This document shows positions 23,108 to 36,298 of a stretch of DNA of 64,000 bases, one piece after another (the stretch's first letter is position 1; the number at the start of each line of letters is the position of its first letter). This DNA is from Nemertoderma westbladi. Lineage: Eukaryota > Xenacoelomorpha > Nemertodermatida > Nemertodermatidae. Where the stretch lies: the NCBI GenBank assembly GCA_032718475.1, contig JAUCBJ010006646.1, positions 99,982 through 163,981 of the forward strand. The letters are read 5' to 3'. The notes under the pieces were generated by a model, which was given only the letters and a program-made list of their open reading frames with translations, was not told the origin of the DNA and made no database searches. The position numbers and the translations under genes are program-made.

Positions 23108-23212
23108 ATTGTTTCTTTCTGTCATTTTGTTTGAGTCCCCGATTTTCTGTCCATGGCAATCCAAAGCTAAAAGTGCTGACAAAGCCAAAAGTAAAATAGT
23201 TACATTTACCAT
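23108..23212 (-). CDS. Candidate first coding exon: signal peptide
   Basis: Minus ATG at 23212-23210 in a good context (gaaATGG) opens 35 codons: MVNVTILLLALSALLALDC, then a polar stretch to TERNN. The hydrophobic core of about 15 residues with small residues at its end is a classic secretory signal peptide. A donor (AAT|GTTAGT, intron starting 23107) ends the exon in phase 0. Without splicing the frame stops 20-odd codons later at about 23055. On the same strand, the next plausible exons are the fibrinogen exon (15424) and the cystine-knot exon (13124), both starting in phase 0. The joining is an inference. A LINE 3' end lies about 90 bp upstream of the ATG. Confidence 0.5.
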
Positions 23213-23304
23213 TTCAGAATTGCAGTAAACGAATTATTTGTTACAAAACTGAAATACAATTTTCAGTAAATGAAATTAACGCATCCTAGGTATTATACAA
23301 AATA

Positions 23305-24163
23305 CTACTACTACAGTACGATCGGCATGCTGCATTGCAGCTGCATTATTTATATATATATTACATACATATTAAGAATGCTGTGCTTGTCGAAAAAATT
23401 GCGCCGCCACTGCCACAACTCCCTATCACCCATGATATTTCCTAGATCATCCGCATCTTCAAGGCCAGTGTCCTTTAAGATGCGTCTCAAGAAAGTCATG
23501 GGCTGTCCACTATGCTTATTCACTCCATGAGGCTGCCAAAGTACAAGATTATGCACTGACTGGTCCTCACGGCGAAAGCAATGTCCTACAAAGCGGAGGC
23601 GGCATTGTTCTAGAGTCAAGCTTGGGGAAACCAATGAGACACCTCCAATGTTATATAGTGTCTGGTTGGAGATATGTGCATTGTACTTGACACAATGAAC
23701 CCGGCGTAGCATTCTTGTGAATGTGCCATCCAGAGATTTGGTGTCCTCAGCAGTTAGAGCCCAGCATGAACTCCCATAGAGGAGTACTGGTACTACTGCT
23801 GCCATAAATAATAGAACCTTAAGGTTCCGTTTTATTCTATGGGACTTCCAAATCCTGGACAGACTATTTAACGCTGCTCATGCCTTTCCTTACGTATCCG
23901 AAGGTCTTCACCTGACTTTCTGATCCATGATCCCAAGTAGCAGAAGTCATCCACGCGCTCAAGCAAGCCGTCTCTAGAGCTTATGCTCTTACGATCAGAC
24001 ATTTATATTGGCCTTCTTGGAATTTACAAAAAGAGCAACCCTAGAAGCAACCGGCTCAAATGAGGAGAGAAGCCTTTGGGTTCCCTCTAGTGATTCCGAC
24101 AGTACCACTAATTCATCAGCAAAGTCTAGATCAGTAAGGCACTTCTTGCAAGTTGGGGTGGGG
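23305..24163 (-). mobile_element. 5'-truncated LINE copy, frame-broken
   Basis: Minus-strand relative of the LINE at 58.5 kb, covering the FADD-type palm motif (LTDLDFADELVVLSESLEG) through the C terminus (HNLVLWQPHGVNKHSGQPM) and the 3' end with its TAG-repeat tail at the plus 23300-23330 side. The reading is split into at least two pieces (23995-24160 and 23350-23805) by indels. Its truncated 5' edge abuts the 31-bp array. Confidence 0.9.
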
Positions 24164-24466
24164 GACAAAATACTACGCAAACCTACAGTGGTGGCCCAAA
24201 ATACTACGCAAACCTACGGTAGTGGCCCAAAATACTACGCAAACCTACGGTGGTGGCCCAAAATACTACGCAAACCTACGGTGGCGGCCCAAAATACTAC
24301 GCAAACCTACGGGGGTGGCCCAAAATACTACGCAAACCTACGGTGGTGGCCCAAAATACTACGCAAACCTACGGTGGTGTCCCAAAATACTACGCAAACC
24401 TACGGTGGTGGCCCAAAATACTACGCAAACCTACGGTGGTGGCCCAAAATACTACGCAAACCTGGT
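24164..24466. repeat. 31-bp minisatellite, about 10 copies
   Basis: Unit tactacgcaaacctacggtg + gtggcccaaaa (31 bp), nearly identical copies. Because 31 is not a multiple of three and the unit has no stop in any frame, all three plus frames stay open, which produces three overlapping ORFs (24008-24522) that are not genes. Confidence 0.95.
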
Positions 24467-25385
24467 GGCTTGGAATTATTAAACAAAGTAACGAACTGCG
24501 AGACCAACACGTAATGCCATAATAAACAGGTGCATTTGATAACAGCCGTTACATAATTTACTGTCTCAATAAACTAGAATGAGAAACGATTTATAAGAAT
24601 ACTTCATTGAAATAGCTACACTCTTTAGGGGATTCTGAATACAGTAGTAAAGAGAATGCTGGGGAGTAGTATTAAAATATGAAACTATCTAGACTAATTA
24701 AATTAACCCATTTAAAAGCTGTAAATAAGTTCCGGTAACAACAACTTCCAGTACCTTATTGACTGAAATAAAATGTCCCACGAGCGTGTAAAAAAAAAAA
24801 AAAAAAAAATACATATGTAAAATAAACGACATATCCGCACCGTAACGTTTTCAATGATTAACTACGCATTGCATAGTATATCTGCATTGTATAACAAATT
24901 TTACTTAATAACTATTATTTTTACTACTTATATTTTATCGTACTATATGCATTTGTGTATTGTTCACATTTTATCCCTATTTTAATATTAATGCTAATTA
25001 TTAGCCACCGGGGCCAGAAGCCGGAAATGAAATGAATGAAAGACAATGCAAATATTATATTTTGAACAATATTATTGGATTTTTGTGATGATAAATTTCT
25101 GGTATATTTCTAGAGTACTAGAGTACCTATAGCTCAATTTGTAAACCTCTACGCACAAAGGTAAATAAAATCTATCTAAAATAATAAAAACGCTGCGTAA
25201 CATTTAGCCACAGTAGATCTTCCTCTCTTCCAATTTATAAGCTCTTCAATATTTGGCCTCTAGACCATCTGTACAAACATCAGGTCTGCTCCATTTTGAA
25301 AGACATCCCAAAATAATCTTCCCACCACCCCCTGGCTTATTTATTAGAAAACGTCAACTGTAAACTCTTACAATACTAGATCGGT
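24467..25385. other. AT-rich unique sequence
   Basis: No gene or exon recognised. It contains a poly-A run at 24790-24809 and, at about 25010-25045, gccggaaatgaaatgaatga, which could be the tail of a LINE. Confidence 0.4.
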
Positions 25386-28300
25386 GTCGTCGGGTCTTTA
25401 CCACCCGCCTCTAGTTAGACTCGAGACTGGTTGTAGGTCACTGTCTTTACCTCCCGCGTCTAGTTAGACTCGAGACTGGTCATAGGTCACTGTCTTTATT
25501 TCCCGCCTCTAGTTAGACTCAAGACTGGTTGTAGGTCACTGTCTTTACCTCCCGCGTCTAGTTAGACTCGAGACTGGTCATAGGTCACTGTCTTTATTTC
25601 CCGCCTCTAGTTAGACTCGAGACTGGTCGTAGGTCACTGTCTTTACCACCCGCCTCTAGTTAGACTCGAGACTGGTCGTAGGTCACTGTCTTTATTTCCC
25701 GCCTCTAGTTAGACTCGAGACTGGTCGTAGGTCACTGTCTTTACCACCCGCCTCTAGTTAGACTAGAGTCTGGTCGTAGGTCACTGTCTTTACCTCCCGC
25801 GTCTAGTTAGACTCGAGACTGGTCATAGGTCACTGTCTTTACTTCCCGCCTCTAGTTAGACTCGAGACTGGTCGTAGGTCACTGTCTTTACCACCCGCCT
25901 CTAGTTAGACTCGAGACTGGTCGTAGGTCACTGTCTTTACTTCCCGCCTCTAGTTAGACTCGAGACTGGTCGTAGGTCACTGTCTTTACCACCCGCATCT
26001 AGTTAGACTCGAGACTGGTCATAGGTCACTGTCTTTATTTCCCGCCTCTAGTTAGACTCGAGACTGGTCATAGGTCACTGTCTTTACTTCCCGCCTCTAG
26101 TTAGACTCGAGACTGGTTGTAGGTCACTGTCTTTAACACCCACGTTAGTTAGACTCGAGACTGATCGTAGGTCACTGTCTTTACTTCACGCCTCTAGTTA
26201 GACTCAAGACTGGTCGTAGGTCACTGTCTTTACCTCCTGCCTCTAGTTAGACTAGAGTCTGGTCGTAGGTCACTGTCTTTACCACCCGCCTCTAGTTAGA
26301 CTCGAGACTGGTCGTAGGTCACTGTCTTTACTTCCCGCCTCTAGTTAGACTCGAGACTGGTCGTAGGTCACTGTCTTTACCACCCGCCTCTAGTTAGACT
26401 CGAGACTGGTCGTAGGTCACTGTCTTTACTTCCCGCCTCTAGTTAGACTCGAGACTGGTCGTAGGTCACTGTCTTTACCACCCGCCTCTAGTTAGACTCG
26501 AGACTGGTCGTAGGTCACTGTCTTTACCACCCGCCTCTAGTTAGACTCGAGACTGGTCGTAGGTCACTGTCTTTACTTCATGCCTCTAGTTAGACTCGAG
26601 ACTGGTCGTAGGTCACTGTCTTTATTTCCCGCCTCTAGTTAGACTCGAGACTGGTCGTAGGTCACTGTCTTTACCATCCGCCTCTAGTTAGACTCGAGAC
26701 TGGTCGTAGGTCACTGTCTTTACTTCCCGCCTCTAGTTAGACTCGAGACTGGTCGTAGGTTACTGTCTTTACCACCCGCCTCTAGTTAGACTCGAGACTG
26801 GACGTCGGACACTGTCTTTACCTCCCGTCTCTAGTTAGAATCGAGACTGGTCGTAGGTCAGTTTCTTTACTTCCCGCTTCTAGTTAGACTCGAGACTGGT
26901 CGTAGGTCACTGTCTTTATTTCCCGCCTCTAGTTAGACTCGAGACTGGTCATAGGTCACTCTCTTTACCATCCGCCTCTAGTTAGAATCGAGACTGGTCG
27001 TAGGTCACTGTCTTTACCTCCCATCTCTAGTTAGAATCGAGACTGGTCGTAGGTCAGTTTCTTTACTTCCCGCTTCTAGTTAGACTCGAGACTGGTCGTA
27101 GGTCACTGTCTTTATTTCCCGCCTCTAGTTAGACTCGAGACTGGTCATAGGTCACTCTCTTTACCACCCGCCTCTAGTTAGAATCGAGACTGGTCACTGT
27201 CTTTAACACCCGTGTTAGTTAGACTCAAAACTGGTTGTAGGTCAATGTCTCTACCTCCCACCTCTAGTTAGACTCGAGACTGGTCGTAGGTCAATGTGTT
27301 TACCTCCCGCATCTATTTAGACTCGAGACTAGTTGCAGGTCACTGTCTTTACCTCCCGCCTCTAGTGAGACTCGAGACTGGTCGTAGGTCACTGTCTTTA
27401 CATCCCGCCTCTAGTTAGACTCGAGACTGGTCGCAGGTCACTGTCTTAAACACCCGCATTAGTTAGACTCGAGACTGGTCGTAGGTCACTATCTTTACCA
27501 CCCGCCTCTAGTTAGACTCGCGACTGGTCGGAGGTCACTGTCTTTACTTCACGCCTCTAGTTAGACTCAAGACTGGTTGTAGGTCACTGTCTTTACCTCC
27601 TGCCTCTAGTTAGACTAGAGTCTGGTCGTAGGTCACTGTCTTTACCACCCGCCTCTAGTTAGAATCGAGACTGGTCGTAGGTCACTGTCTTTACTTCCTG
27701 CATCTAGTTAGACTCGAGACTGGTCATAGGTCACTGTCTTTAATACCCGTGTTAGTTAGAGTGGAGACTGGTCGTAGGTCACTGTCTTTACCTCCCGCCT
27801 CTAGTTAGACTCAAGACTGGTCGTATGTCACTGTCTTTACCTCCCGCCTCTAGTTAGACTCGAGACTGGTCGTAGGTCACAGTCTTTACCACCCGCCTCT
27901 AGTTAGATTCGAGACTGGTCGTAGGTCACTGTCTTTTCCTCCCGCCTCTAGATAGACTCGAGACTGGTCGTAGGTCACTGTTTTTACCACCCGCCTCTAG
28001 TTAGACTCGAGACTGGTCGTAGGTCACTGTATTTAACACCCGCGTTAGTTAGATTCGAGACTGATCGTAGGTCACTGTCTTTTCCTCCCGCCTCTAGTTA
28101 TACTCGAGACTGGTCGTAGGTCACTCACTGTCTTTACTTCCCGCCTCTAGTTAGACTCGAGACTGGTCGTAGGTCACTGTCTTTACTTCCCGCCTCTAGT
28201 TAGACTCGAGACTGGTCGTAGGTCACTATCTTTACCACCCGCATCTAGTTAGACTCAAGACTGGTCGTAGGTCACTGTCTTTACTTCCCGCCTCTAGATA

Positions 28301-31300
28301 GACTCAAGACTGGTCGTAGGTCACTGTCTTTACCACCCGCCTCTAGTTAGACTCGAGACTGGTCGTAGGTCACTCACTGTCTTTACTTCCCGCCTCTAGT
28401 TAGACTCGAGACTGGTCGTAGGTCACTGTATTTAACACCCGCGTTAGTTAGATTCGAGACTGATCGTAGGTCACTGTCTTTTCCTCCCGCCTCTAGTTAT
28501 ACTCGAGACTGGTCGTAGGTCACTCACTGTCTTTACTTCCCGCCTCTAGTTAGACTCGAGACTGGTCGTAGGTCACTGTATTTAACACCCGCGTTAGTTA
28601 GATTCGAGACTGATCGTAGGTCACTGTCTTTTCCTCCCGCCTCTAGTTAGACTCGAGACTGGTCGTAGGTCACTGTCTTTACTTCCCGCCTCTAGTTAGA
28701 CTCGAGACTGGTCGTAGGTCACTATCTTTACCACCCGCATCTAGTTAGACTCAAGACTGCGTAGGTCACTGTCTTTACTTCCTGCCTCTAGATAGACTCA
28801 AGACTGGTCGTAGGTCACTGTCTTTACCACCCGCCTCTAGTTAGACTCGAGACTGGTCGTAGGTCACTGTCTTTAACACCCGCGTTAGTTAGACTCGAGA
28901 CTGGCCGTAGGTCACTATCTTTACCACCCGCCTCTAGTTAGACTCGAGACTGGTCGTAGGTCACTGTCTTTACATCCCGCCTCTAGTTAGACTCGAGACT
29001 GGTCGTAGGTCACTGTCTTTAACACCCACGTTAGTTAGACTCGAGACTGGCCGTAGGTCACTATCTTTACCACCAGCATCTAGTTAAACTCGAGACTGGT
29101 CGTAGGTCACTGTCTTTACTTCCTGCCTCTAGTTAGACTCGAGACTGGTCGTAGGTCACTGTATTTATGTCTTTACCTGCCGCCTCTAGTTAGACTCGAG
29201 ACTGGTCGTAGACTTTACCACCCGCCTCTAGTTAGACTCGAGACTGGTCATAGGTCACTGTCTTTAACACCCACGTTAGTTAGACTCGAGACTGGCCGTA
29301 GGTCACTATCATTACCACCAGCATCTAGTTAGACTCGAGACTGGTCGTAGGTCACTGTCTTTACTTCCCGCCTCTAGTTAGACTCAGACTGGTCGTAGGT
29401 CACTGTCTTTACCACCCGCCTCTAGTTAGACTCGAGACTGGTCGTAGGTCACTGTCTTTAACACCAGCGTTAGTTAGACTCGAGACTGGCCGTAGGTCAC
29501 TATCTTTACCACCCGCCTCTAGTTAGACTCGAGACTGGTCGTAGGTCACTGTCTTTACATCCCACCTCTAGTTAGACTCGAGACTGGTCGTAGGTCACTG
29601 TCTTTATTTCCCGCCTCTAGTTAGACTCGAGACTGGTCGTAGGTCACTGTCTTTACCACCCGCCTCTAGTTAGACTAGAGTCTGGTCGTAGGTCACTGTC
29701 TTTACCTCCCGCGTCTAGTTAGACTCGAGACTGGTCATAGGTCACTGTCTTTACCTCCCGCGTCTAGTTAGACTCGAGACTGGTCATAGGTCACTGTCTT
29801 TATTTCCCGCCTCTAGTTAGACTCGAGACTGGTCGTAGGTCACTGTCTTTACCACCCGCCTCTAGTTAGACTAGAGTCTGGTCGTAGGTCACTGTCTTTA
29901 CCTCCCGCGTCTAGTTAGACTCGAGACTGGTCATAGGTCACTGTCTTTACTTCCCGCCTCTAGTTAGACTCGAGACTGGTCGTAGGTCACTGTCTTTACC
30001 ACCCGCCTCTAGTTAGACTCGAGACTGGTCGTAGGTCACTGTCTTTACTTCCCGCCTCTAGTTAGACTCGAGACTGGTCGTAGGTCACTGTCTTTACCAC
30101 CCGCCTCTAGTTAGAATCGAGACTGGTCGTAGGTCACTGTCTTTACCACCCGCCTCTAGTTAGACTCGATACTGGTCGTAGGTCACTGTCTTTACTTCAT
30201 GCCTCTAGTTAGACTCGAGACTGGTCGTAGGTCACTGTCTTTATTTCCCGCCTCTAGTTAGACTCGAGACTGGTCGTAGGTCACTGTCTTTACCACCCGC
30301 CTCTAGTTAGACTCGAGACTAGTTGCAGGTCACTGTCTTTACCTCCCGCCTCTAGTGAGACTCGAGACTGGTCGTAGGTCACTGTCTTTACATCCCGCCT
30401 CTAGTTAGACTCGAGACTGGTCGCAGGTCACTGTCTTAAACACCCGCATTAGTTAGACTCGAGACTGGTCGTAGGTCACTATCTTTACCACCCGCCTCTA
30501 GTTAGACTCGCGACTGGTCGGAGGTCACTGTCTTTACTTCACGCCTCTAGTTAGACTCAAGACTGGTCGTAGGTCACTGTCTTTACCTCCTGCCTTTAGT
30601 TAGACTAGAGTCTGGTCGTAGGTCACTGTCTTTACCACCCGCCTCTAGTTAGAATCGAGACTGGTCGTAGGTCACTGTCTTTACTTCCTGCATCTAGTTA
30701 GACTCGAGACTGGTCATAGGTCACTGTCTTTAATACCCGTGTTAGTTAGAGTCGAGACTGGTCGTAGGTCACTGTCTTTACCTCCCGCCTCTAGTTAGAC
30801 TCGAGACTGGTCGTATGTCACTGTCTTTACCTCCCGCCTCTAGTTAGACTCGAGACTGGTCGTAGGTCACAGTCTTTACCACCCGCCTCTAGTTAGATTC
30901 GAGACTGGTCGTAGGTCACTGTCTTTTCCTCCCGCCTCTAGATAGACTTGAGACTGGTCGTAGGTCACTGTTTTTACCACCCGCCTCTAGTTAGACTCGA
31001 GACTGGTCGTAGGTCACTGTATTTAACACCCGCGTTAGTTAGATTCGAGACTGATCGTAGGTCACTGTCTTTTCCTCCCGCCTCTAGTTATACTCGAGAC
31101 TGGTCGTAGGTCACTGTCTTTACTTCCCGCCTCTAGTTAGACTCGAGACTGGTCGTAGGTCACTATCTTTACCACCCGCATCTAGTTAGACTCAAGACTG
31201 GTCGTAGGTCACTGTCTTTACTTCCCGCCTCTAGATAGACTCAAGACTGGTCGTAGGTCACTGTCTTTACCACCCGCCTCTAGTTAGACTCGAGACTGGT

Positions 31301-34300
31301 CATAGGTCACTGTCTTTAACACCCGCGTTAGTTAGACTCGAGACTGGCCGTAGGTCACTATCTTTACCACCCGCCTCTAGTTAGACTCGAGACTGGTCGT
31401 AGGTCACTGTCTTTACATCCCGCCTCTAGTTAGACTCGAGACTGGTCGTAGGTCACTGTCTTTAACACCCACGTTAGTTAGACTCGAGACTGGCCGTAGG
31501 TCACTATCTTTACCACCAGCATCTAGTTAAACTCGAGACTGGTCGTAGGTCACTGTCTTTACTTCCCGCCTCTAGTTAGACTCGAGACTGGTCGTAGGTC
31601 ACTGTATTTATGTCTTTACCTGCCGCCTCTAGTTAGACTCGAGACTGGTCGTAGACTTTACCACCCGCCTCTAGTTAGACTCGAGACTGGTCGTAGGTCA
31701 CTGTCTTTAACACCCACGTTAGTTAGACTCGAGACTGGCCGTAGGTCACTATCTTTACCACCAGCATCTAGTTAGACTCGAGACTGGTCGTAGGTCACTG
31801 TCTTTACTTCCCGCCTCTAGTTAGACTCAGACTGGTCGTAGGTCACTGTCTTTACCACCCGCCTCTAGTTACTCGAGACTGGTCGTAGGTCACTGTCTTT
31901 AACACCAGCGTTAGTTAGACTCGAGACTGGCCGTAGGTCACTATCTTTACCACCCGCCTCTAGTTAGACTCGAGACTGGTCGTAGGTTACTGTCTTTACA
32001 TCCCACCTCTAGTTAGACTCGAGACTGGTCGTAGGTCACTGTCTTTATTTCCCGCTTCTAGTTAGACTCGAGACTGGTCGTAGGTCACTGTCTTTACCAC
32101 CCGCCTCTAGTTAGACTAGAGTCTGGTCGTAGGTCACTGTCTTTACCTCCCGCGTCTAGTTAGACTCGAGACTGGTCATAGGTCACTGTCTTTACTTCCC
32201 GCCTCTAGTTAGACTCGAGACTGGTCGTAGGTCACTGTCTTTACCACCCGCCTCTAGTTAGACTCGAGACTGGTCGTAGGTCACTGTCTTTACTTCCCGC
32301 CTCTAGTTAGACTCGAGACTGGTCGTAGGTCACTGTCTTTACCACCCGCCTCTAGTTAGACTCGAGACTGGTCGTAGGTCACTGTCTTTACCACCCGCCT
32401 CTAGTTAGACTCGAGACTGGTCGTAGGTCACTGTCTTTACTTCATGCCTCTAGTTAGACTCGAGACTGGTCGTAGGTCACTGTCTTTATTTCCCGCCTCT
32501 AGTTAGACTCGAGACTGGTCATAGGTCACTGTCTTTACCACCCGCCTCTAGTTAGACTCAAGACTGGTCGTAGGTCACTGTCTTTACCATCTGCCTCTAG
32601 TTAGACTCGAGACTGGTCGTAGGTCACTGTCTTTACTTCCCGCCTCTAGTTAGACTCGAGACTGGTCGTAGGTTACTGTCTTTACCACCCGCCTCTAGTT
32701 AGACTCGAGACTGGACGTCGGACACTGTCTTTACCTCCCGTCTCTAGTTAGAATCGAGACTGGTCGTAGGTCACTGTCTTTACCACCCGCCTCTAGTTAG
32801 ACTCAAGACTGGTCGTAGGTCACTGTCTTTACCATCTGCCTCTAGTTAGACTCGAGACTGGTCGTAGGTCACTGTCTTTACTTCCCGCCTCTAGTTAGAC
32901 TCGAGACTGGTCGTAGGTTACTGTCTTTACCACCCGCCTCTAGTTAGACTCGAGACTGGACGTCGGACACTGTCTTTACCTCCCGTCTCTAGTTAGAATC
33001 GAGACTGGTCGTAGGTCAGTTTCTTTACTTCCCGCTTCTAGTTAGACTCGAGACTGGTCGTAGGTCACTGTCTTTATTTCCCGCCTCTAGTTAGACTCGA
33101 GACTGGTCATAGGTCACTCTCTTTACCACCCGCCTCTAGTTAGAATCGAGACTGGTCACTGTCTTTAACACCCGTGTTAGTTAGACTCAAAACTGGTTGT
33201 AGGTCAATGTCTCTACCTCCCACCTCTAGTTAGACTCGAGACTGGTCGTAGGTCAATGTGTTTACCTCCCGCCTCTATTTAGACTCGAGACTAGTTGCAG
33301 GTCACTGTCTTTACCTCCCGCCTCTAGTGAGACTCGAGACTGGTCGCAGGTCACTGTCTTTACCTCCCGCCTCTAGTGAGACTCGAGTCTGGTCGTAGGT
33401 CACTGTCTTTACCACCCACCTCTAGTTAGAATCGAGACTGGTCGTAGGTCACTGTCTTTACTTCCTGCATCTAGTTAGACTCGAGACTGGTCATAGGTCA
33501 CTGTCTTTAATACCCGTGTTAGTTAGAGTCAAGACTGGTCGTAGGTCACTGTCTTTACCTCCCGCCTCTAGTTAGACTCGAGACTGGTCGTATGTCACTG
33601 TCTTTACCTCCCGCCTCTAGTTAGACTCGAGACTGGTCGTAGGTCACAGTCTTTACCACCCGCCTCTAGTTAGATTCGAGACTGGTCGTAGGTCACTGTC
33701 TTTTCCTCCCGCCTCTAGATAGACTCGAGACTGGTCGTAGGTCACTGTTTTTACCACCCGCCTCTAGTTAGACTCGAGACTGGTCGTAGGTCACTGTATT
33801 TAACACCCGCGTTAGTTAGATTCGAGACTGGTCGTAGGTCACTGTCTTTTCCTCCCGCCTCTAGTTATACTCGAGACTGGTCGTAGGTCACTGTCTTTAC
33901 TTCCCGCCTCTAGTTAGACTCAAGACTGGTCATAGGTCACTATCTTTACCACCCGCATCTAGTTAGACTCAAGACTGGTTGTAGGTCACTGTCTTTACTT
34001 CCCGCCTCTAGATAGACTCAAGACTGGTCGTAGGTCACTGTCTTTACCACCCGCCTCTAGTTAGACTCGAGACTGGTCGTAGGTCACTGTCTTTAACACC
34101 CGCGTTAGTTAGACTCGAGACTGGCCATAGGTCACTATCTTTACCACCCGCCTCTAGTTAGACTCGAGACTGGTCGTAGGTCACTGTCTTTACATCCCGC
34201 CTCTAGTTAGACTCGAGACTGGTCGTAGGTCACTGTCTTTAACACCCACGTTAGTTAGACTCGAGACTGGCCGTAGGTCACTATCTTTACCACCAGCATC

Positions 34301-36298
34301 TAGTTAGACTCGAGACTGGTCGTAGGTCACTGTCTTTACTTCCCGCCTCTAGTTAGACTCGAGACTGGTCGTAGGTCACTGTCTTTATGTCTTTACCTGC
34401 CGCCTCTAGTTAGACTCGAGACTGGTCGTAGACTTTACCACCCGCCTCTAGTTAGACTCGACACTGGTCGTAGGTCACTGTCTTTAACACCCACGTTAGT
34501 TAGACTCGAGACTGGCCGTAGGTCACTATCTTTACCACCAGCATCTAGTTAGACTCGAGACTGGTCGTAGGTCACTGTCTTTACTTCCCGCCTCTAGTTA
34601 GACTCGAGACTGGTCGTAGGTCACTGTCTTTATGTCTTTACCTGCCGCCTCTAGTTAGACTCGAGACTGGTCGTAGACTTTACCACCCGCCTCTAGTTAG
34701 ACTCGACACTGGTCGTAGGTCACTGTCTTTAACACCCACGTTAGTTAGACTCGAGACTGGCCGTAGGTCACTATCTTTACCACCAGCATCTAGTTAGACT
34801 CGAGACTGGTCGTAGGTCACTGTCTTTACTTTCCGCATCTAGTTAGACTCAGACTGGTCGTAGGTCACTGTCTTTACCACCCGCCTCTAGTTAGACTCGA
34901 GACTGGTCGTAGGTCACTGTCTTTAACACCAGCGTTAGTTAGACTCGAGACTGGCCGTAGGTCACTATCTTTACCACCCGCCTCTAGTTAGACTCGAGAC
35001 TGGTCGTAGGTCACTGTCTTTACATCCCACCTCTAGTTAGACTCGAGACTGGTCGTAGGTCACTGTCTTTATTTCCCACCTCTAGTTAGACTCGAGACTG
35101 GTCGTAGGTCACTGTCTTTATGTCTTTACCTGCCGCCTCTAGTTAGACTCGAGACTGGTCGTAGGTCACTGACTTTACCTCCCGCCTCTAGTTAGACTCG
35201 AGACTGGTTGTAGGTCACTGACTTTACCTCCCACCTCTAGTTAGACTCGAGACTGGACGTCGGACACTGTCTTTACCTCCCGCCTCTAGTTAGACACGAG
35301 TCTGGTCATAGATCACTGTCTTTAACACCCGCCTCTAGTTAGACTCGAGACTAGTCGTAGGCACTGTCTTTACCTCCCGCCTATAGTTAGACTCGAGACT
35401 GGACGTAGGTCACTGTCTTTACCACCCGCCTCTAGTTAGACTGGAGACTGGTCGTAGGTCACTGTCTTTACCACCCGCCTCTAGTTAGACTAGAGTCTGG
35501 TCGTAGGTTACTGTCTTTAACACTCGCCTCTAGTTAGACTCGAGACTGGTCGTATGTCACTGTCTTTACCACCCGCGTTAGTAGATTCGAGACTGGTCGT
35601 AGGTCACTATCTTTACCTTCCGCCTCTAGTTAGACTCGAGACTGGTCGTAGGTCACTGTCTTTACCTCCCGCCTCTAGTTAGACTCGAGACTGGACGTTG
35701 GTCCATGTCTTTAACTTCTGCCTCTAGTTAGACTAGAGTCTGGTCGTAGGTCACTGTCTTTACTTCCCGCCTCTTGTTAAACTCAATACTGGTCGTAGGT
35801 CAGTGTATTAACCTCCCGCCTCTAGTTAGACTCGAGACTGGTCGTAGGTCACTGTCTTTACCTCCCGCCTCTAGTTAGACTCGAGACTGGTCGTAGGTCA
35901 CTGTCTTTACCACCCGCCTCTAGTTAGACTCGAGACTGGTCGTAGGTCACTCACTGTCTTTACCTCCCGCCTTTAGTTAGACTCGAGACTGGTCAGAGGT
36001 GACTGTCTTTACTTCCCGCCTCTAGTTAGACTCGAGACTGGTCATAGGTTACTGTTTTTACCACCCGCCTCTAGTGACTCGAGTCTGGTCGTAGGTCACT
36101 ATCTTTACCACCCGCCTCTAGTTAGACTCGAGACTGGACGTTGGTCACTGTCTTTACCACCCGCCTCTAGTTAGACTCGAGACTGGTCGTAGGTCACTGT
36201 CTTTACCACCCGCCTCTAGTTAGACTCGAGACTGGTCGTAGGTCACTGTCTTTACTTCATGCCTCTAGTTAGACTCGAGACTGGTCGTAGGTCACTGT
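25386..36298. repeat. 49-bp minisatellite array, about 220 copies
   Basis: Unit gtctttaccacccgcctcta then gttagactcgagactggtcg and taggtcact (49 bp). Variants recur in fixed order: ttcccgcctc, aacacccgcgttag, tagactagagtctgg, gtagactttacc, and a short tatgtctttacctgccgcc form. Blocks of about 2.4-3 kb repeat (compare 27.3-29.6 kb with 30.3-32.1 kb and 33.3-35.2 kb), so higher-order duplication enlarged the array. The array resumes at 48932 after the LTR element. No ORFs of interest. Confidence 0.97.

Noticed and set aside
24008-24522. Three overlapping plus-strand ORFs of 90-168 codons
   Set aside because: The frames are open only because the 31-bp repeat lacks stops in every frame.
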